Notes: generated by a model not told the origin, from the letters alone. Counted from the stretch's first letter, positions 1-12,389 are shown. The stretch: DNA of 64,000 bases from Ophiosphaerella korrae (GCA_028456385.1 JALNQF010000016.1:186001-250000), one strand, 5' to 3'. Program-made: numbers and translations.

Positions 1-229
1 TTGATGCGCATGTATATCCTTATTGCTAACTATATTATGTGTGTAGGCTCAAAGTGCAAATCTGAATTCTGCTGGATATGCCGGGCACCCTACGCGAAGA
101 AAGGTGTGAGGAGGGTCGTGCATAACCCAGGATGCACTTATCATACCCCTATTATAGGGTATGATTCAGACTGATGCGGAATGTACAGGGCTGGTGAGGG
201 GAGTTCTCGTGTTCAGACATATACTACTC

Positions 230-1853
230 CTATGGCGTGCGTGGGGTCAGGAAACCAGACGTGACACTAGTCAATAATCCTGGCTTACTCAGTTTCAAGA
301 TTGCCGCGTATGAAAGTCCTACACCTATGACGGAGGTAATAAGCGTGTACGTCAACCATGTCGTCTTGGAACTTTCCTTTTTCTGAGGTCTCTGCCATCC
401 TTCGGCCTTCTCATTGATCGTCCTTGTTGGAGCATATTCCAATTTCGGTGACCTGCCAACACCGCTAAGGAACCGTATTGCTTGTGCTTTGTAAAACATG
501 GGTAGTGTGGCAATGCGTGTAATAAGAAAACGTTGCCAAAGACTTTGCCACGAGCGCATTCGTGTTGCTTTGCCGGATAGGTCAACGAATGCTTTGGCGC
601 GCCTGTGCCGCTTGGATTGATATTCCTGGAAGAGGGCAGAGATTTCGGAGGTGCTGGGGTGGTGGTGCGGGTTGGCGGCAAGGGTTTTCTGAAGAATGTT
701 ACATAGAACGACGGCAGATTCAATACCCATGTTTGCGCCAGTGCCAATGTCTGCTGTCATCTGCGAAAAGTAAGATATTTGTCAACACTTCGGCGATAGT
801 GCAGTAACGTGAAAGGCTGGCTTACTTTGTGTGCAGAATCTCCAGCAAGGACTATTCTGCCAGCATGCCATTTATCCAGAATGCCTTCTTCAATGTTAAG
901 AAGGCCAGCTCGAATCTTAGTTTTCCAGAGGTCTCCAAATGTGAGGTTTTCTGAAATCATCTCGTTTCTGAACTTATACGCAACAGCTTCTTGCTCCTTC
1001 TCGTCCGGCTTGAATCGTGTTGGTGGCCTACTGTACCCATCTTTGTAGACTAGTGCCCAATATACCACACCCGGCTGAGTAAAGATAAGCTTTGTAATAT
1101 CGTTGCCGAAGACCATGTTGACATCGGATGGGCCTAGATCAGGGAAGTCCTTGTGCTCACTGACGCCAAAGTAACCTTTGTACTCGCTGAAGAGTGCAGT
1201 TTTGTCGGATTCTGGGATGGTGTCGGCATCATCCTTCGCTGCATGGTCCCACATGAGTTGCCTCACGCGGCTGTGTACACCATCTGCGCCAATGACGATG
1301 TCGCCTTCTTCAAAAGTGCCATCCTTGAGGAAGACCTTGACTCCAGTCTCAGTATGCTCGATGCGGTCGACACAAGCACTAGTGCGGACCCGAGATTGAT
1401 CCGGGAGATTGTCGTAAAGATGCCTAACACACTTTTGTCGATCGAATACGATGACTGGAATTTCGTACGTATCCGTAAACATTTGCAACCCTCGCCCAGT
1501 AAGAAGAATACTGCCATCAGGCCAGCGTTGTAACTCTCTCGTCACTGGAGTGGTGACGGCTTGGATTTTCTTCAAGATTCCAAATTGGTCGAAGATACGG
1601 GCTACACCCGGGTAGATAATCTGTCAGCCAGAAGGCACACGGTCAAAGCCTATTCCTGCATGCAGTTTGGGCACAAGAGACATACCAGCGCCGCCCCATG
1701 TATTGACACAATTTCGGCGTGTTTTTCAAGAACAATATGATCGATGTTGGCTAACTGCAGACTGTGTGATAGTGAAAGGCCGACCAGGCCTGCGCCAACG
1801 ACGATTACTCGGAAGGGCTTCTGTGGGGTTTGATCTTGATCCTCTTGTCCCAT
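230..1853 (-). CDS. FAD-dependent monooxygenase (aromatic hydroxylase family)
   Basis: Three exons (1853-1686, 1620-826, 760-230) join in phase 0 into about 497 residues. The N-terminus holds a dinucleotide-binding glycine motif (VVGAGLVGLSLS, about residues 15-27). The middle carries the DG motif (IGADGVHSRVR) and exon 2 ends in GDSAHK, which continues into MTADIGTGANMG across the last intron; together these are the three FAD/NADPH signatures of the salicylate-hydroxylase/PaxM-like family. The family hydroxylates or epoxidises small aromatic or terpenoid substrates; the substrate here cannot be told. A hydrophobic stretch near the C-terminus (around TTWLTYTLITSVIGVG) suggests a membrane anchor, as in PaxM-type enzymes. 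The ATG at 1853 precedes the glycine motif by about 15 codons, the usual distance. No biosynthetic partner gene lies beside it inside the window, so its pathway stays open. Confidence 0.88.
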
Positions 1854-2542
1854 GGTGTGATGGGTGTTGTTGACCTGGAGTATGTTGATACAAAGTGCGC
1901 AGTTTTGCAAGAGCCGCACTGATGGCGAATTGTGTAGCTTTTATAGCATGCAGGTGCTCCCTGCATCTACCATGACATGCGATATTGCTACTATGCCGTT
2001 TCTCCGTCAAGGCCAGGCACTGTGAAGCATAGGTCGGCGTAGAGGACAAAAGCGGTTGGTGATGTGCCATGGCATGATTTAACTGGCGACAGGATCTATG
2101 CCAGCGTGCCTGGAGAAAGGGTTAACCGCTCTGAGGGGGCGATGCGAGACGGCCATGTCAGTGCTGCGCAGCGCTGACTTGGTTGGCTCCGCGAGTGGAG
2201 CATTTCGAGTGAACGGCGCGGGAAGAAAGCTGTTAGCCGAAAGCGACTAGGGCCTGGTCTAGCCCGATGTGGCGCCCGCTCCTGCTCCTTGCGGAACTTC
2301 ACCATCAAGACGGCGAGGCGCAACCCATCACGGCGCTCCTCTGGCTGCCCGCGTGCTTCCCGCTGACTATCACTGATTCCAATGAACACTCTGCCTCCAC
2401 TTTGCCTGGTGGATACGCGCGAGTCGTAGCCCCGACCGGCACGCAGCCCCCACTGCCGGCGCGTTAGCTTCGCGACTGCAACTGCAACTGCAACCTCACT
2501 CTTACTTACTGCCCGCCCAGCCACCCATTCCACGCCCTCTAC
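1854..2542. promoter_or_regulatory. Divergent intergenic region between FAD monooxygenase and NTO1
   Basis: About 690 bp separates two divergently transcribed genes and must hold both promoters. I see no confident TATA box and no convincing extra coding exon. Short open frames on either strand lack homology features. Confidence 0.5.
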
Positions 2543-5500
2543 ATGGCGCCCGCTCCCGACACGCCAAGACCACGCATCCGAACATCAGCACGGCCTCCAC
2601 GACGATATATTTCCGACTCAGCGTCACCCAACAAGAGGCGGAAGTACATTCCCGGTGGACCTGGGGGAGGGGGGCGCTATATTGATGACGAGGGCACAGA
2701 GACGCCGGTAGGAGGAACTGGTCCTGGCGGATACGCGTACATTGGTCCCCGCGGCCGTGTTGGACGACTGAACGCAGAGAGAGACGGGGTGGTACTTCCT
2801 ACGCCCTCACCCTCGTACTCGAGACCACGACGTGAAAGGCCGCCTGCTGGACCGCGGTCTAGCTCGGCTGCCGCTGCTGCCGCTGCCGTGGCGCAAAATG
2901 ATGGCTACAAGCCGCGCGAGGAGCGTTCCTGGGATGAGTTCCACCCAGAGCTCGACATCGATGCAGAATGCCCCGTATACACAGCCGATCAAATTGATGG
3001 CATAAGTCCTCCAGAAAGTGCGCCGGGCACTCCACTTGATGCCTCCTCCACTGGCCAGTATGCCGTCGATAATGGCCTATCTGCAGTCCTTGATGGTCTC
3101 CGCGCACAGCAAGCGGATGATACTGAACAGGACAGTAACATTGGGGCTTCAACTAACGACGTAGGCCTCTTGTCTACGCCGAGACGACGGCCAGGCCGTC
3201 CGCCACGAAACAAAGACTCTATGCTCGCAGGACTTGGATCTCCCCCCCGACCACGAATCAACCCCCTCCCCACAATGAATCCAAGAGAGAAACTGAACTT
3301 TCCTAAGCTATCTGTGCGCCAAGTGGATACTTTCAGAGCGCATGAACAGAGCGAGGGAGTAAAGGTGAACTACGTCGACCGCACAATGGCCAATGTCGGC
3401 TACCAAGAAAGCGAAGTCTTCTCACGAGTCGATGACAACATGATACGACTTCCCGAAGGCTCCATCGAAGAAGACCTAGATTTGGCTCTGCAAATCGAAA
3501 CAGATGGTCTAACTAACTCTGTTGCTGCTGGTCGTGTAGAGTATGATATGGACGAACAAGATGAACGTTGGCTAGAAGCACTCAACCTGCAGCGGAAAGA
3601 AGAAGATGTAATAGCTATCAAGCCTGCAATATTCGAGTTCACCATAACTCAGATCGAGAAAGAGTGGCATGCCTTAGAGAAACGTGAGCGAGCAAAGCTG
3701 TGACAGCCTGCGCATCCAAGCTAACACCCCTTTAGGTATTCCTAAACCGAATCCTAAACCCCCACAGACACACCGGCCTCGATCTAGCAGTGCCGCAGCA
3801 GTCAACGGGGAAGCAGCTGGACAAGGAGAGGAGCAAGACACCAAATGTGCTATTTGTGATGACGGCGACTGCGAAAACACCAATGCGATAGTATTCTGTG
3901 ATGGTTGTGACCTTGCCGTGCACCAGGAGTGTTATGGTGTACCATTTATACCCGAAGGCCAGTGGCTTTGCAGGCGGTGTCAATTAGTGGGACGTGGCAC
4001 CCCTGTCAGTGAACATCCAGTGTGTATGCCTCTTTCCGCCTTCTGGTCCCCAATTAACAAATGCAGGGCTGCATATTTTGCCCAAATGGAGACGGAGCTT
4101 TCAAGCAAACAACAACCATGAAGTGGGCACATCTCCTTTGCGCTATGTGGATTCCCGAAGTAACCCTTGGCAATGCAACTTTCCAGGAACCAGTGCAAGA
4201 TGTTGAAAAAGTCCCAAAAACGAGATGGAAGCTAGTGAGTCATATATTATCACAATTGTGAATAAGCTGCTAATGTTAGAGGCAGTCTTGTTACATTTGT
4301 AAGCAAAAGATGGGTGCTTGCATTCAATGTGGGCACAAGTCATGTTTCGAGGCCTTCCATGTTACTTGTGCTCGCAAAGCTCGGCTGTGCTTGCGCATGA
4401 AGTCCTTTCAGACATTGAATCCACTCGACGCAACTGTCTTGAAGGCATATTGCGATAGACATTCTCCGCCTGACTGGAAACGTGAGTATGATGTGGATAG
4501 AGCGGTAGCAGATGCGAAGGCCTACTACCGACACACCTTCCGCCAGGCTCGATGGCCTGATAGCCAAGCATTTGCCTTATCAATCGGCTCATCGCATGCC
4601 ATGCCTTCATTGGAAACCATTGATGAAGCTGATAGTCCTGGAGGTACAAAACGCAAACGTGGGCCACCTGCCAGGTCATGGAGGTTACCTTCTGGGGCAC
4701 CCGTCGTACCTCAGGCTGTCTATCACAATGTTGAGAACACTCTCATCAAGTTCAACATTGCTAAACGCAAGGAGTTTGTTCAAGAAGCATGTAAGTATTG
4801 GACGCTAAAGAGAGAGGCACGTCGTGGTGCCGCTCTACTGAAGCGTCTCCAACTACAAATGGAGGCTTTCTCGTCTATGGAGATCACCCGCCGAAATTTT
4901 GCAGGCATGGGAGCAATTGGCCGGCCCCGGCTACAAAGGCGCATTGAATTTGCCGAACGGTTGGAAGATGATATGGAACAAATTCGAGTTTTAGCCGAGC
5001 TTGTCAAGCAACGTGAGGCTGAGAAACTTCAAGATGTTCTCATCCTGAAACGCATCGTCGACTGCATCTACTTCCCCGTGCCCCAAATACTGGACGAGAT
5101 CCTTGACAAAGCTGTTGCGTAAGTGTATCTTAATGATAAATGTCATGATTCGCTAACCATATTCCTAGTATGGACAGCAAAGGTGTCTTCACAGATGGGT
5201 TCAATGATCTACGTGTTCTCCTAGATGAGAAATTCTATACATCTGTACAAGCTTTCAGAATGGACATAGTAGGGGTGTTAAACAAAGAAGTGGGCTTTGC
5301 TCCAATACCCAAGGTTGGAGCGGACGCCGATCTTGAGCTGGATAAAATCGCACATAGCACCTTGACTTCCGAGCAAAAAGAGACGAAAAAATTGGTAAAG
5401 CGGATCTTCAAAGGTCTCCAACCGCTATTCGAAGAGGCCTGGCGCAGGGAAGCTGACTTGGCTGGTCGTCCTTATGAGAAACTGCCAGATCTCGAGACTC

Positions 5501-6114
5501 TACTTAACCAAAAGCTACAGCGAAGACCCAGCGCTCTCTTCTCTGAGGAAGGCATTCGGCAAACTACCGAAACAGATCAATCAAGTGCTGTAAGAACCGA
5601 GGAGGCGATGCCGGATGATGGAACAGTTGCAGCTAAGGCGGATCAAATGCAACTCGCACCAACACCTGACGACAACGCAGCCGATCCCCATCGTTCTGCG
5701 CACGACGATACGACTGACGAAGCAGCTATTGCTGCTCAGTTTGGTCAAAATGTCGCGTGTGCGCCCCTTGAAAGGCCACGGGTGGGGACTATGGGTATGA
5801 ATCACGGAGAGAACAATGGCCAACCTCTCACCCCACCAAGGTCCGAGAAAAGCCTCCTCAACCCCCTAGGAAATGGGGGCATACCGTGGTATTTGGAGCC
5901 ATTCGACATTCACGGCACAACTGTCCACGAAGAGCGATATACTGGTCGCGAAGTGCTGCGAGATATGAGTGAAGAACTTAGTGAGCTTGACGACGACATC
6001 CTCGATGGACTCGCCGACTCCGATCCTGTGCGGCCGTCCGACGTACCTGGTCCAACTGCCGCGGATGTCAAGAAAGTGGCAAGGAAAAGGCAGAGGAGGA
6101 CCCGTGGTTGGTGA
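2543..6114 (+). CDS. NTO1: PHD-finger protein Nto1-like (NuA3-type histone acetyltransferase subunit)
   Basis: Five exons (2543-3683, 3736-4004, 4067-4234, 4280-5118, 5169-6114) add up to 1,120 residues with consistent phases. After a basic, low-complexity N-terminus comes an enhancer-of-polycomb-like segment (about residues 120-380, including [10 protein letters not shown]). A canonical PHD finger follows ([20 protein letters not shown], about 415-465), then an extended [40 protein letters not shown] and FHVTCARKA (about 470-590). This EPL/PHD/zinc-knuckle/ePHD order is that of yeast Nto1 and animal BRPF proteins. These scaffold a MYST acetyltransferase and read histone H3 tails in the nucleus. 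The part following the ePHD (about 700-830) is helical and sits where BRPF proteins have a bromodomain, but I could not confirm one. The C-terminal tail is acidic and probably disordered. The gene is divergent from the FAD monooxygenase. Confidence 0.93.
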
Positions 6115-6829
6115 TGTTACTTTGTTTGATTTACTCATTTGGATACGACTTTTCTTCGCTGGGTTTGTATTACTTTTCGGCATTTGTAGTATATTTCAGA
6201 AGCTGCGTTACTTCCGGCGCAAGGTGTTGACAATTGGGGGCCAATTGGGTATCAGCCAGGTCAGAAGTGCCATGGAAATCAATTAGTTTGCATAGCATTT
6301 AGCAGGGAGTCATGGTCTGACGGCTGGAATAATGGGAGAATGGTCAACAGTTACGGAAATGACCATGGAGACAGCCGATGCCACGATGTCGAAGATTGAA
6401 TTATAGAATAAGCACCATCATTTCTTCAATGTATGACTATGTCGCAGTAGCTGACTGGTTTTTCGTGAATGTTGGGTATTTCGCTCAGACAGGGCAACAG
6501 CGGCCCCTGTCATTGCCTCACTTACAGGCTCATGCCCTAGCTGTTGCCTCGCTCCTGTGCCCGTCCTCTTTGCTCCTGCTTTTAAAGGCTGCGCTTTTAC
6601 CTGCCAGGCTCCATCAACTTTTACCTTTTCTCCTCCGTTTGCTCACTCCAAGTGCATATTCGCCTTCACCCAGCTTTTACCTGCACTAAAGCGTCTTAGC
6701 GTAACGCTTACCTAACAAAGCCGCGGCTCTGTCGATCCGACCTGCCAAAAAATCCCAGGCTGAGCAACTCTCTTATAACCAACACCACACGTACCATCAA
6801 CTTCTCCAACACTACAACAGTACCGCATC
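6115..6829. other. Intergenic; leader of the RRM protein gene
   Basis: This 715-bp gap holds the NTO1 3' end and the promoter/leader of the downstream RRM gene. From about 6500 to 6829 the plus strand is rich in pyrimidines with repeated tttacct-type motifs, as is common upstream of highly expressed filamentous-fungal genes. No supported gene was seen. Confidence 0.5.
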
Positions 6830-7902
6830 ATGGAGTACGAAAACGATCAGCGAGGTTATGATGGTTAGTCTTTTGGATTCATGCTGCCTTGCCACCTATT
6901 AACACGGACGCGCAGACGAGCCTCGTGGCTACGAACGCGATCGAAGCAGGTCACCGCGTGGTGAGCGCCGCGACCTTGACAGCTCGCGTGCCCGTAGTGC
7001 CTCTCCCAATGATCGCGATAGTCGGTACGTAACCGCCTGATGTTTTATAATGCGCACTTGCTGACTAGACACTCAGTGGCCCACCTCCAGCTCCTCGCAA
7101 CGACGATGACGACAGCCGCAATTCAGGCTCCAACCTCTTCGTCACAGGCATTCACCCTTCTCTCTCCGAGGAAGAGGTTACCCGTCTTTTCGAGAAGTAT
7201 GGTGAAGTTGAGCAATGTAACATAATGAAGGATCCTCACACCAAGGAGTCGCGTGGCTTTGGTTTCGTCAAGATGGTCACTTCTGATCAGGCTGACGCAG
7301 CCAAAGAGGGACTCCAAGGTGAAGTTCATCAAGGCAGGACGTTGAGCATTGAAAAGGCTCGCCGCGCCCGTCCTCGCACTCCCACCCCGGGCAAGTACTA
7401 TGGTCCACCCAAGCGAGGTAAGCTTGTATCCTGCATTCCCTCTGCCCAATTGTTAATATCATACCCAGAGTTTGGAGGCAATGGTGGCGGTCGCGGTGGT
7501 GGCGGCCCTCGGGGCGGCGGCTCTCGCTATGGCGACCGCTATGGTGACGACCGCCGAGGAGGCTACGGCCGCCGTGATGATTATGGCTCACGCAGCTCAC
7601 GTTACGATGAACGTGGTTATGGTGGTGGTGGCGGTGGTTACGGCTCTCGACGTGACGACTATGGTCCTCGAGGCGTTGATCGTTATGCATCTGATCGAGG
7701 TGCATCTGACCGAGGCTATGGCGGCCGGGATGGTGGACGCGAAGGCGGACGCGAAGACCGTCGCGGCGGTGGAAGTGGCTATTACGAACGTCCTCCTCCC
7801 CCAGCCTCTGGTGCTGGTGGTTATGACGGTGCACCTCCTCCACGTGAGGCGTACGGCGGTGGCCGCTCGTACGAGGGTGACTACGACCGTTCTCACCGCT
7901 AG
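6830..7902 (+). CDS. RNA-binding protein with one RRM and an RGG/RS-rich tail (Tra2-like)
   Basis: Four exons (6830-6863, 6916-7024, 7077-7417, 7469-7902) give 305 residues. The first 50 or so residues are rich in Arg, Ser, Asp and Glu with SR dipeptides. A single RRM follows at about residues 65-145, with RNP2 as LFVTGI and RNP1 as RGFGFVKM. The rest is a Gly/Arg/Tyr/Asp tail with many RGG, GGR and SRYD-type repeats. The layout RS - RRM - Gly-rich matches transformer-2/RBMX-related splicing regulators of fungi. The inferred role is nuclear pre-mRNA binding; the RNA target is unknown. The repetitive glycine tail gives long spurious open frames on other strands, which I ignored. The second and third introns split the N-terminal region and RRM boundary, and all phases agree. 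Confidence 0.9.
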
Positions 7903-10035
7903 CTCTCAGCTAACCATTCCAGAACCCAAACGGTACTAAGTTAGGGTTTTCGTGACTATTCCACGGTTTGGCATTACTATCGCACCCACCATTCACTCCT
8001 GTAATCATATGGCTACTTCACTGCGTCAGTTTAATACGGCTTTTAACATCACGGGGATATGGTCGACAAAAGTTCTTCGATATGGTTCACAGCGCAGAAG
8101 GGGGCAAACTTCGATGGCCTGTCATCTTGCAGCTCGACATCTCCCTAGCCCTTATGGACTCGGTAAATATCCTTGGAGAAACGGTTTTCAGCACATCAGG
8201 AAAGGCTTTCGGAGGCAGCAGCTATGCCTTTCAGAAAGCATCAGTCATCTTGGTCATCATCTACCTCGACCTCAAATTGTACTTCTATATCTTGCCCTTT
8301 CGATACAGCCAGGGCGTCAAACAATCAGTCCACACCACCTTCCGCCCACCAGCCTTGTTTAAAACAATCTCAATACCATCCATCATAACCGCGACCGTGT
8401 CAGCAGCAGCCCTCGACCAATAAAAAGTAAATGGGCTTGTAATAATCGACACCCGATCCCTTGAGCATGATTCGCCGTGCATCTGTAACAGCATATTCCG
8501 CTTTGATTTGTACGCATCAAGGTTTTTTCCAAGACGTGCCGCTTTGGCCATGGTATCAGAAGGTGCCTCTTGCCATGCCAGCACCCGTAAACAGCAGCAA
8601 CGTGCAACAAATGAGCCCAGCCTGTGTCGCCATCATGCGAAATGCAGAGGAAATGCAGTGTTGGGTGTGTGTTTGCGGGCGCTGACTGCCAGCAAGGCAC
8701 AGAAGGAGGTGCGTGCTCTGATTTTCGTTTGTCTCATTTCCTCTTGCGTCCTGCGTGCCTTCTGTTTTATTGCGTCGCTCGCACGTGCTTGAATTGACCT
8801 CTTGGTCTTCTGCAGTATGTACAAACAAAACAACATGCAGTGGTTAATTAGTGGCAGCCCGGAGCAACACGGCTGCGCGCCCATATTCTCATCTCCTCAT
8901 ATCTCTTGTACTAGATTTGTGGCATCAGCCCTGTTGGCCGAGCTAGTGCTTTGCTCTCCAGTTGCCTGCTTGAGTTTTTCGATGTGCATCAACTAGTCCA
9001 CACAGTTTCATGACGAGCAGGCAACTTGGGTGAGCAAAGCAGTGGCTCGGCTAACGAGTTGATGCCGCAAATCTAGTATGAGAGATATAAGGAAGTGAGA
9101 ATATGGGCGAGTTACCTCCCGCACGCAATTTATGCGGTTGGGGTCTACAACGCAGTTGACGAGATACCGAAGGCTTCTTTACTTTTAGATCAGGTGAGGC
9201 GCTGGTGAGTGTGTCTAGGCAAAAACGATGTCGCAAGCCTGACAAAGATTATTGCGCAACCAGTATCAATGTGAAAAGACAGCCTTCACGTGGGCGGCTC
9301 TCAATCCGGTAACCGCAGTCATGTCCTTGCGAGGAATGGTTGAGGGTATCTCGCGGTGGCACTCGGCATTCATGTGGTGGCGTAAGGATGATCAGCCAGC
9401 CATTCGAAATAGGTAAGAGACCAAACGTGAAAAGCAACGAGGAGGCTATAGAACCATGACGCAGTCTTCTTTCTTCCAGTCCTACTGCTATTATCTACCA
9501 ATAGAATATCCTGCCCCTGCTCCAGCTCCTCGTCTTCCGGCACACCGCGGCTTATTTGCGCGTGATCGAAGCCTTGCATAATTGAAGGTTAATATACTCG
9601 TACCACCAGGGTTTAACAAGCAGCGACTATTTTCAGATCCGACGCCAGGCAGGGTTAGTACCTGGATTGCGCTTGTGGTGGATCAGTGGACCCTGGGCTT
9701 TTGTGGGAGTTGACGTTGGCCTCCTGTGCCCGCTTGCATCAATGGTTGGGCCCGAACACGGCGGCGCAGGTCCAGGACCGCTTGTGTCGCTGTCGCTGAC
9801 ACTGACCATCTGTCCCTATCCCAACCGCCATCTACTATCTGACAGTCTTTCCATCACAATAATCAAATGCACGCTGATGTGCGGGCCTATTGTGTCATTC
9901 GTTTCCTCCTAACTTCGCGCCGCGCGGCCAGGTACTCCACATGTGAGCGCAAACCCTCTGATGCTTGAACTGCTGTCGGCTGATACCTAGCAATGTAGAG
10001 AACACCTAGAAACCGTTGACTTCCTTTGCCACATC
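7903..10035. other. 2.1-kb intergenic stretch without a supported gene
   Basis: It holds the 3' region of the RRM gene and the promoter of the DUF3431 gene. Open frames are short and scattered on both strands with no recognisable motif. The only clear structure is the long inverted repeat at 8878-9109, listed separately. Confidence 0.5.
8878..9109. repeat. Long imperfect inverted repeat (about 92-bp arms, 47-bp loop)
   Basis: The left arm (8878-8969, starting cgcccatattctcat) is mirrored by the right arm (9017-9109, ending gagaatatgggcg). Shared inner parts include ctagattt/aaatctag, gctttgct/agcaaagc and ttgcctgc/gcaggcaa. Mismatches and small gaps are spread along the arms, so the pairing is old or has been diversifying. 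It could be a collapsed MITE, a fold-back element or an inverted local duplication. No flanking target duplication was obvious. Confidence 0.8.
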
Positions 10036-11298
10036 ATGACCCGTCGCAATTTAATCCCACCCACCGCCCTGACCTTGACTTTGATCATTGTTATATTCTT
10101 TTACTCGAGCAACTCTGGTCGCGAAACCCTACAGGCCTTGCCGCAACGTGTGGGCCTAGGAGAGCACGTTGGAGCGAACTACCCTCCCTCCAGCTCCAGT
10201 GACGACCGTCATTCTTCCTCCTATTCGGCGCAAGATCCACAGTACGAGGAATGGAATCCGAAGCTCAATTTCAAACCTGGGTCGGCCATGCCGTCTGGCC
10301 ACAACTATACTTCGATTCTAGTTGTCGCCAAAACAAAGGAGGAGAATATTGATTGGATAGACGAGAAGCTGCCTGACCAAGAGAAGGCTGTGTATATCGC
10401 CGATGACCCAAAGGCGCCACTACATCCGCCCAAGAATAAAGGACACGAAGTCATGATATATCTTACGTGGATAATCGACAACTACGACAAGCTTCCCGAT
10501 GTCGCAATCTTCATGCATGCACATCAACTGACGTGGCACAACGACGACCTCCTCGGAAACGATGCCGCCCTGCTCATCCAACGCCTCAGTCGACAACGAG
10601 TATGGCGAGAAGGATTCGTGAACATGCGCTGCAGCTGGTACCCTGGCTGTCCCGACTGGATGCACCCAGGCGAGACCGAAAAGAATGATTACAAGCAAGA
10701 AGAAGTTTTGCTGGCTAAGTCTTGGAGTGAGCTATTCCCACTCGATGAAGTCCCATCCGTCCTCGCGCAACCCTGCTGCGCGCAATTCGCCCTGTCTCGT
10801 GAGCGCATACAAGCAAAGCCTTATGCCCAGTATGTCTGGTACCGCGACTGGCTCTTCAACACCAAACTCCCCGATTACCTTTCCGGACGCATATGGGAAT
10901 ACGTATGGCAATTTGTCTTTACTGGTCAAAATGTATACTGCCCCAAAGAGCATATTTGCTTTTGCGACCAATTCGGCACCTGCTTTGGTGGCGAAGAAGC
11001 ATACGCCGACTACGTAGTTCTCAAAAATGAGCTTGGGGACCGGGAGAGAGACCTTCGCGAGTGGGAAGAAAAAGGCAAGGCGATAGAAGAGGCAAGGAAG
11101 GAAGGGGATCAACAGAAGTTGGAGGAACTCGAGAAAGAAAAACCCGAAGAGGGCAAGGATGAAGAGTTCCGCAAGGAGATTGATCGCCTGCGACCTAGAG
11201 TAGATGGGCTGAAGAAAGAAGCCGAGGAAAGGGGGAAAAACCCCAGGAATAGAGCGTTAGAAGCAGGGAGAGTGTGGAATGAGGGCGATGATTTCTAG
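10036..11298 (+). CDS. DUF3431-family type II membrane/secreted protein
   Basis: Single exon of 420 residues. Residues 10-25 (ALTLTLIIVIFFYSS) form an uncleaved signal anchor following a short basic N-terminus, so the bulk is probably lumenal or extracellular. The central domain (about 95-330) carries the features I associate with fungal DUF3431 proteins: SILVVAKTKEENIDWI, the FMHAHQLTWHNDD segment, CSWYPGCPDW and several conserved cysteines (PCCAQF, CFCDQFGTCFGG). Family function is not established; resemblance to glycosyltransferase-like proteins has been suggested, but I cannot confirm it. The last 90 residues are a highly charged Glu/Lys/Arg helix, probably a coiled coil. The ATG at 10036 is the first in frame and directly precedes the membrane anchor. 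Confidence 0.87.
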   Translation: MTRRNLIPPTALTLTLIIVIFFYSSNSGRETLQALPQRVGLGEHVGANYPPSSSSDDRHSSSYSAQDPQYEEWNPKLNFKPGSAMPSGHNYTSILVVAKTKEENIDWIDEKLPDQEKAVYIADDPKAPLHPPKNKGHEVMIYLTWIIDNYDKLPDVAIFMHAHQLTWHNDDLLGNDAALLIQRLSRQRVWREGFVNMRCSWYPGCPDWMHPGETEKNDYKQEEVLLAKSWSELFPLDEVPSVLAQPCCAQFALSRERIQAKPYAQYVWYRDWLFNTKLPDYLSGRIWEYVWQFVFTGQNVYCPKEHICFCDQFGTCFGGEEAYADYVVLKNELGDRERDLREWEEKGKAIEEARKEGDQQKLEELEKEKPEEGKDEEFRKEIDRLRPRVDGLKKEAEERGKNPRNRALEAGRVWNEGDDF

Positions 11299-11720
11299 GC
11301 ATCTTGGATCCGAATAGGCGGCTTCTTCTGGGTTACTAGGTTGCATTGATGGCGTTAATATGTAGGAGTAGAATAGAGATGAATATTTCCTAGTATCATC
11401 CTATATGTTGCAGTAACTACCATGCTTGACTCTACTCCCCGGAGCTACTCACTCTTAGCCCGGAGGCTCTCCGGCTCATCCCATATTTCGGGCACCAGAA
11501 GCTCTCAGTATAGAGAGCTCTACCAATCAATAGCTAGTACAATCAATGACCCCCCCCCCCCCCCACTCATTCCTAAGCTCGTGCCTCCCGTCACAGACAT
11601 ACTATCTTGCCGACAAACGAAAGACCCTGAAACGGCGAGATATAGAAAATGCACGGTAAAGACAGTAGTTAGTTTATTAGTTTGATCTAGCAGTTTGTAA
11701 GCCTTTGTGTATTGATTGGA
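11299..11720. other. Intergenic with a 15-nt poly-C run
   Basis: Nothing coding is supported here. A homopolymer of C occupies about 11550-11564. It marks the edge of the degenerate 11.7-13.4 kb patch. Confidence 0.5.
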
Positions 11721-12150
11721 CTATAGCTTTTGAAGCCATGACCGCGAATCTAACGAGGGAGCAGTAGCTCCTTGCTTTGATTCGAGGGTATTGCAGGCAT
11801 TCTCATTTGCTATAAATCCCTCTTCTTCCTCAGACTCAGATTCAACAAGCCATTCATGCTGCGAAATGGCTCGTTCGTGCCGCGTATATCCATTAGAGCG
11901 TAGCCAGCTTAAAATCTTGCGTGTTTCATTATCTAATATTCCTTCGTCAATCTGAGGATCCAAGTAGAGTCGTTTCGCATCCCTAGGGTCCCTGAGGATA
12001 TCAGGGAGGTGAACTCCTTCCACGAAGTCTGAGATCATGAACGGTCCAAAATGCTGTGGGCTGTCTTCGGCCAGTCCCCAGCTAATCAAGCGCGGAACTA
12101 GGATAGTAGTATTCTGTTGGAGGAATTGAATGACCTAGACCTCGTTCCAG
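11721..12150 (-). pseudogene. Fragment of an aminoglycoside-phosphotransferase-like kinase
   Basis: Read on the minus strand, about 12139-11900 encodes VPRLISWGLAEDSPQHFG followed by a GPFMISDFVEGVHL segment. This matches the hinge and N-lobe end of the APH-type small-molecule kinases that are numerous in Pezizomycotina. Upstream, the frame is closed by a TAG just before VIQFLQQN, and the ATP-binding loop is missing. Downstream, the catalytic HGD/DFE region is absent and the frame runs into unrelated acidic sequence before a stop. It is therefore a remnant, possibly joined to another sequence by rearrangement. Confidence 0.55.
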
Positions 12151-12343
12151 ATCTTATCATCCCGGAACATCGTGTGTCCTGGGCCTGGGGACCGAATTAT
12201 GGCGTCTGGGGTTCCGCCGGAGTACATAATCTAGAGGCAGAAGTTGAAAGAGCCCTAGAACTAATCGAGGACTTCGGCTCAACGTTTTCTTTGCATCGAG
12301 GTCTCGTTGCGCTGAGAGGGCGAGGAGGTGGTAGAAGAACGGG

Positions 12344-12389
12344 CACAGGACGGGGACGGGGACGGGGACGGGGACGAGGACGAGGATGA
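12344..12389. repeat. Hexanucleotide repeat (GGGGAC/GAGGAC)n
   Basis: Roughly seven units of ggacgg/gacgag in tandem. On the plus strand they would encode an Arg-Gly run at the end of a small open frame (12117-12389) whose first part I do not recognise. Confidence 0.8.

Noticed and set aside
230..1853. Part of a secondary-metabolite cluster
   Set aside because: Only one FAD monooxygenase is present and its other neighbour is a chromatin gene; no backbone enzyme is in the window.
7277..7939. Long open frames antisense to and out of frame with the RGG tail of the RRM protein
   Set aside because: They mirror the Gly/Arg repeat composition and give His- or Val/Ala/Met-rich nonsense; the exon structure on the plus strand explains the sequence.
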